Shown: piece by piece, positions 60,244 to 64,000 of the stretch | How the letters are laid out: the number at the start of each line of letters is the position of its first letter | Numbering within the stretch: the stretch's first letter is position 1 | Assembly: GCA_031292385.1 (NCBI GenBank) | Contig: JARLHE010000006.1 | Span: 62,001 to 126,000, forward strand | Reading direction: 5' to 3' | Source of the DNA: Oligoflexia bacterium | GTDB lineage: Bacteria; Bdellovibrionota; UBA1018 | Length of the DNA stretch: 64,000 nucleotides | Notes under the pieces: generated by a model | The model's input: only the letters and a program-made list of their open reading frames with translations | Told to the model about the DNA's origin: nothing | Databases searched by the model: none | Made by a program: the position numbers and the translations under genes

Positions 60244-61767
60244 TCACGCGGCCTTCTCCTCTTTGATCCGGCCGATCAGAGGCGCCACATCGAGCACGAT
60301 CAAGGTACTGGCCCGGTCATCCGCCATTTTGATCTCGAGCACTTCACGGACGTCCTGCCGGACGGCTTGACCCACGCCGTTCGTGAACACATCCGGAAGC
60401 TTCAATTTACTCTCCGCGCCGACGGAAACGATGCTCTCAACCGAATCGACGATCAAGCCGAACTGGTTTTCACCGTCTTGGAAAACAAGGATCTTCCGGT
60501 CCTGCGCGGAAACGTCCTCCGTCGCCTCGAGCTGATAAAGGCCCCTCGTGTCCACGACTGTGACCAGCTTGCCGCGCAAATTGATGACGCCTTTGACGAA
60601 ACCGGGAACTCCCGGCATCGCCATGATCTCTGTGGAACAATCGATGATTTCCTTCACTTCCCGGATAGGAATGCCAAACAAATGCTTGAGTCGGAACACG
60701 AGATACGCGTCCCTGTTTCCGCCGCGACGAACGGCGGCCGAGTCGTTTTCGGCATCCTTGGTTTTGAACAGCTTGCCGTGTCCCCGCGTGATTTCGAGCA
60801 CTTCTTCCCGGCTCAGCACTTCCTCATGATCGAGCAAGAAAACATCCCCTCTTTGCGGGATGGCCACGCAGCCCTTGAACATCCGAACCCGTTCCTTGGA
60901 CAAAAGGGGAATCGCCATGATCGCATCGACTTCGTAGGAATCGATGCTCTCGACCGAATCGACCATCAAGCCGAAAAGCTTCTGCTCGACTTTCAATACT
61001 ATGATGCGACGGTCCTGATCCTCGGATTTTTCGGGCGACGCCCCCCGAAAAAGCTTCGCGAAAGAGATGACCGGAACGACCTGATCGCGGACATGGATCA
61101 TCCCCAGGCAAAGCTCCGACGCCAGCGGCGAGTGCTGAAGCTCGGGAACCCGGACGATCTCGTGGATATCCTTGATCTCGAAAGACATCTTCATGCCGCA
61201 AACGCAAAATGTGATGCATTTCTTACGGAGCGAATGCGAAGCGCTCAACCGCTCCTTCCGCCGGTCGACCTGCTCCCGGTACGCGGCCATTTGCGGGACG
61301 TTCTCGATTTTCACGAGCATTTCGGGATCGAGGATCTGGATCAACCTCTTTCCGCCACCCAGCTTGAGCATGCCTTTGACAACCTTGACCGATCGATCGT
61401 CGTATTGGAACTCGACCTTCTCCTCGTTTCGCGGCCGGAGAATCTCGCTCGTCGAATCGAAGATCAAGCCGACTCGCGAACCCTGGCTTTCGACGATCGC
61501 GATTTTCGCCGACTCCGAGCGCACCGGATTCTCGAACTTAAGCAGTCTCTTCAGGTCAATGACCGGAATGATCGCTCCCCGCAAATTGAAGACGCCCACG
61601 AGGAAGTCCGGAGCCAAAGGCATCGGGGTCAGAGCCCCCGGGAAATTGACCACCTCTTGCACGTGTCCGACATGGAGGGCAAACTCCGTCTTGTCCAGAT
61701 AGAACGAGCCGAAAATATCGGCGTGCGATTCGGCCGATGCCTTTTTTACGACGTCATGATCGCTCAC
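60244..61767 (-). CDS. Triple CheW-domain chemotaxis coupling protein
   Basis: 507 residues made of three CheW-like domains: about 18-155 (VGVFNLRGAIIPVIDLKRLL), 185-330 (LGMIHVRDQVVPVISFAKLF) and 350-500 (KGVINLRGKLVTVVDTRGLY). Each keeps the GxxxxRG-type SH3 loop, most weakly in the middle domain. CheW joins receptors to CheA; triple versions are rare and could bridge several receptors or serve a large array. It sits between the PAS-PAS receptor and cheR/cheD. No kinase domain is present. Confidence 0.88.
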   Translation of the reverse strand: MSDHDVVKKASAESHADIFGSFYLDKTEFALHVGHVQEVVNFPGALTPMPLAPDFLVGVFNLRGAIIPVIDLKRLLKFENPVRSESAKIAIVESQGSRVGLIFDSTSEILRPRNEEKVEFQYDDRSVKVVKGMLKLGGGKRLIQILDPEMLVKIENVPQMAAYREQVDRRKERLSASHSLRKKCITFCVCGMKMSFEIKDIHEIVRVPELQHSPLASELCLGMIHVRDQVVPVISFAKLFRGASPEKSEDQDRRIIVLKVEQKLFGLMVDSVESIDSYEVDAIMAIPLLSKERVRMFKGCVAIPQRGDVFLLDHEEVLSREEVLEITRGHGKLFKTKDAENDSAAVRRGGNRDAYLVFRLKHLFGIPIREVKEIIDCSTEIMAMPGVPGFVKGVINLRGKLVTVVDTRGLYQLEATEDVSAQDRKILVFQDGENQFGLIVDSVESIVSVGAESKLKLPDVFTNGVGQAVRQDVREVLEIKMADDRASTLIVLDVAPLIGRIKEEKAA

Positions 61768-61793
61768 GAAAAACCTCCTACCGAGCGACGAGC

Positions 61794-63461
61794 CTAGCTC
61801 TTCGTCTTGAACTTGACGTACGCGGCGTTCAGATCTTCCGCGCCCTGGTTAAGCCCCTTCGATGAGCTGGCGATCGTCTCCGACGCCGCCGCGGATTTCT
61901 CCGTCTGCTCGGCGACTTGTTGAATCGCGCTGCTGATCTCCTTGGCCGCTACGAGCTGCTCCTCGGCCGCGCAGGAAACCTCTGAGATCGCCTGCGTGGT
62001 CTTCTTGATGCCGTCCACGATCTTCTCGAAGGCCTCACCCGCTTCCTTGGAGATTTCGCTGCCCTGAGCGACGCGTTTGGCGGATTCGTTGATCAACTTC
62101 GAAATTTCCTTGGTCGCCTGAGACGAGCGCTCGGCGAGCTTTCTCACCTCGTCGGCCACGACCGAGAAACCCAAACCATGCTCGCCGGCCCGGGCCGCTT
62201 CAATCGCGGCGTTGAAGGCCAGGAGGTTGGTCTGCCCCGCGATTTCGCTGATGACCTTGATGATCTCGCTGATATCCTCGGACGACTTGCTGATCAATGC
62301 CATCGAATCGACCGCTTTGACGATCGCCTTCAAGCCGTGCTCGGCTTCCTGTTGGGTCGACTTGGCGACCGCATCCGTATTCTTCGAATTCTGCGCGATC
62401 GAATTGATGGAGGCGGTCAACTCCTCGATGGAAGCGTTCATCTCCTCGGTGGTCGCGCAAAGAGTCTGGGCTCCCGAAGCGACGCCCGCCGATTTTTCAG
62501 AAATCTCCTTGGACTGACTGGAGAACTGCCGCACGAGCGTACCGATGCTTTTTTCAAGTTCGGTATCGCGGTTTTTCTCTTCGGTGATGTCCTTCACCGA
62601 CCCGGCCACGCGCAGGGGATTTCCCGCCTGATCGCGAAGCGTCGCACCCTGAGCGGCGAACCAGCGGTACTCGCCTGATTTCATCTGCAGCTGGTATTCG
62701 ACTTTATAGGGGGTCTTGCCCGTCTTATCGGATAAGTGCGCGCCGAACGCGGCGAAGATGCGATCCTTGTCGTTGGGATGAAGGCGGGACGCCCAGCTGT
62801 TCATCACATTCGGAAAATCGTGCTCGTTGGCGAAACCGACCAGTTTACGGAACTGATCCGACCACCAGAACGGGGTTTCAGGTTTGATTTCGCCGTTGGC
62901 GGGATATTCCATGTCCCACAAGCCTTCACTCGAGCTTCGGCTCACGAGATCGAAACGAACCAAAGCCTGGTTCAGTTCCAAAGCCTTGCCCTTCTCTTCG
63001 GTGATGTCTTTCAGCGACCCGGCCACGCGCAAGGGATTTCCCGCCTGATCTCGAAGCGTCTCACCCTGAGCGGCGAACCAGCGGTACTCGCCTGATTTCA
63101 TCTGCAGCTGGTATTCGACTTTATATGGGGTCTTTCCCGTCTTATCGGATAAGTGCGCGCCGAACGCGGCGAAGATGCGATCTTTATCGTTGGCATGAAG
63201 GCGGGACGCCCAACTGTTCATCACATTCGGGAAATCCTGCTCATTGGTGAAGCCGAGCAGCTTACGGAACTCATCCGACCACCAGAAAGGGGTCTCGGGC
63301 TTGACTTCGCCGCTGGCGGGATACTCCATATCCCACAAGCCCACGCTTGAGCTCTTGCACACCAAATCGAAGCGTATGCTCAAATCTTCGTGGTCCTTCT
63401 TATAGTCGACGGTGTTTTTGATTAAAGTCAGGTCGGAATTTAATTTTTCTGCGGCGCTCAA
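61794..63461 (-). CDS. Soluble chemoreceptor with two tandem PAS domains
   Basis: 555 residues with no membrane span. Two PAS/PAC modules (about 30-160 and 170-300) are almost identical: both contain [28 protein letters not shown] and [12 protein letters not shown]. The nucleotide repeat is offset by 417 bases (139 codons), a recent tandem duplication. Residues 320-555 are the MCP signalling domain with its hairpin tip ([20 protein letters not shown]). It probably senses a cytoplasmic signal such as redox or a small ligand. It leads the leftward run to the CheW, CheR and CheD genes. Confidence 0.93.
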   Translation of the reverse strand: MSAAEKLNSDLTLIKNTVDYKKDHEDLSIRFDLVCKSSSVGLWDMEYPASGEVKPETPFWWSDEFRKLLGFTNEQDFPNVMNSWASRLHANDKDRIFAAFGAHLSDKTGKTPYKVEYQLQMKSGEYRWFAAQGETLRDQAGNPLRVAGSLKDITEEKGKALELNQALVRFDLVSRSSSEGLWDMEYPANGEIKPETPFWWSDQFRKLVGFANEHDFPNVMNSWASRLHPNDKDRIFAAFGAHLSDKTGKTPYKVEYQLQMKSGEYRWFAAQGATLRDQAGNPLRVAGSVKDITEEKNRDTELEKSIGTLVRQFSSQSKEISEKSAGVASGAQTLCATTEEMNASIEELTASINSIAQNSKNTDAVAKSTQQEAEHGLKAIVKAVDSMALISKSSEDISEIIKVISEIAGQTNLLAFNAAIEAARAGEHGLGFSVVADEVRKLAERSSQATKEISKLINESAKRVAQGSEISKEAGEAFEKIVDGIKKTTQAISEVSCAAEEQLVAAKEISSAIQQVAEQTEKSAAASETIASSSKGLNQGAEDLNAAYVKFKTKS

Positions 63462-63501
63462 GAGTCGATACCTCGCACGGTGGCAATCAGTTGATAATGT
63501 C

Positions 63502-63561
63502 GGTCCAGTGGAAGGACCCTAAGACTATCGACCGCCGCGCCAAGAAACTTGAGTGGCGCGG
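63502..63561 (-). terminator. Hairpins between the SNF2 gene and the chemoreceptor gene
   Basis: CCGCGCCA/TGGCGCGG (63535-63542 with 63554-63561) and GGTCC/GGACC (63502-63506 with 63514-63518) lie between the leftward SNF2 stop and the chemoreceptor start. Neither is followed by a clear T-run on the minus strand, so they may be a Rho-type terminator region or leader hairpins. Confidence 0.4.
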
Positions 63562-63610
63562 AAGCACGCGTTTATTATTAAATTTCGACTAAATAAGTGC
63601 TTTTGAGGAC

Positions 63611-64000
63611 TTAAAGCGGCGGCGGGGTGAGCAGCTCCAAAAGCTCTCTGCGGGAGAACGCCTTTAAGCCGACCGGTGACTCCTCGATCAGCGCGCCCGA
63701 AAGCTCGAGCTTGGATTCGATGATGCCCGCGATCCGGTCTTCGACCGTACCCGGGATCTGCAACTTGAAAACCTGAACGCCGCGGGTCTGGCCGATGCGA
63801 TGAAGACGGTCGGTAGCCTGATTTTCCTTCGCGGGGTTCCACCAACGATCCAAATGAATGCATACGCTCGCGGCCGTGAGGTCGATTCCGAGACCTCCGG
63901 CAAGCAGGCTGCATACGAAGACTTTGCAGTCCGGATCATTCGCGAAGCGCTCGAGACGCGCGACGCGATCCTGCGAGTCGCCGCGCAGATCCTGATAGCC
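63611..64000 (-). CDS. SNF2-family helicase, C-terminal part (truncated by window edge)
   Basis: The frame is open to the window end, giving about 129 residues. DRVARLERFANDPDCKVFVC, AGGLGIDLTAASVCIHLDRW, and RLHRIGQTRGVQVFKLQIPG are helicase motifs V and VI of Snf2/Rad54-like ATPases. The rest of the protein, with the ATP-binding lobe, lies outside. Such proteins translocate on double-stranded DNA to remodel bound complexes. The track's start at 63853 is internal. Confidence 0.9.
   Translation of the reverse strand, partial: GYQDLRGDSQDRVARLERFANDPDCKVFVCSLLAGGLGIDLTAASVCIHLDRWWNPAKENQATDRLHRIGQTRGVQVFKLQIPGTVEDRIAGIIESKLELSGALIEESPVGLKAFSRRELLELLTPPPL

Noticed and set aside
60193-61797. 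534-residue plus-strand ORF opposite the triple-CheW gene
   Set aside because: Antisense shadow; Asp/Arg/His-rich with no domain.

Overview
This window is a stretch of a Gram-negative bacterial chromosome, moderately GC-rich and densely packed, with many genes overlapping by 1-20 bases. Several features suggest Bdellovibrionota or a close relative: a short flagellin beginning MGLRIATNT, an HNH-endonuclease protein of the type common in that group, LPS-core, LolA and LptF envelope genes, and a soluble PAS-PAS chemoreceptor. The phylum is an inference from recalled family resemblance, not from a search.

Region by region. 1-6.8 kb: the end of an OxyR peroxide sensor, a secreted clostripain-family protease, a lipoprotein, a short RecQ-like helicase behind an HNH gene, and an iron-storage locus (two bacterioferritins divergent from bfd across a Fur-box-like palindrome). 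6.7-14.2 kb: envelope polysaccharide genes, namely a flippase-like protein, a glutamine amidotransferase, a GT2, UDP-glucose dehydrogenase, and a coupled run of three GT2 genes behind a heptosyltransferase. 14.3-20.2 kb: a small secreted protein and an overlapping operon lepA-lepB-like-pyrC-carA-orf. 20.3-23.5 kb: an RNA methyltransferase, a TPR lipoprotein, rodZ, then three perfect DnaA boxes around an AT-rich tract. 23.6-34 kb: lptF, a priming sugar transferase, pepA, asnS, trmL, a Mpo1-like protein, an MFS exporter and a GT4. 34-41.4 kb: queG, a rhodanese, rimO, yajQ, a repeat-bearing secreted protein, pyrB, an aminotransferase, a tiny membrane protein with an extreme Shine-Dalgarno, and lolA. 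41.4-49.1 kb: smc, a PP2C phosphatase fused to a cyclic-nucleotide-binding domain, and flagellin with a structured leader. 49.1-55.6 kb: ppdK, glyS, a GalE-GmhB fusion and recO. 55.6-58.9 kb: tRNA-Ala(CGC), a structured non-coding element carrying an inverted copy of the tRNA 3' end, a RelA/SpoT-type alarmone synthetase, and an olsA/olsB-like ornithine-lipid pair. 58.9-64 kb: cheD, cheR, a triple-CheW protein, the PAS-PAS chemoreceptor and the end of a SNF2 helicase.

Most of the window is housekeeping and envelope biology; there is no phage, CRISPR array or complete insertion sequence. The least-explained parts are non-coding or atypical: (i) the tRNA-Ala-linked inverted T-arm plus multi-stem element upstream of the alarmone synthetase; (ii) the flagellin leader, which can fold as a three-way junction downstream of a sigma-28-like promoter; (iii) the small-protein locus whose Shine-Dalgarno can pair with an upstream anti-Shine-Dalgarno loop; (iv) the DnaA-box cluster between convergent genes; (v) a signal peptidase I homologue with alanine at the catalytic serine; (vi) the GalE-GmhB fusion; (vii) two bacterioferritin subunits with complementary active-site losses. 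All structures and functions were read by eye; no searches or folding programs were run.
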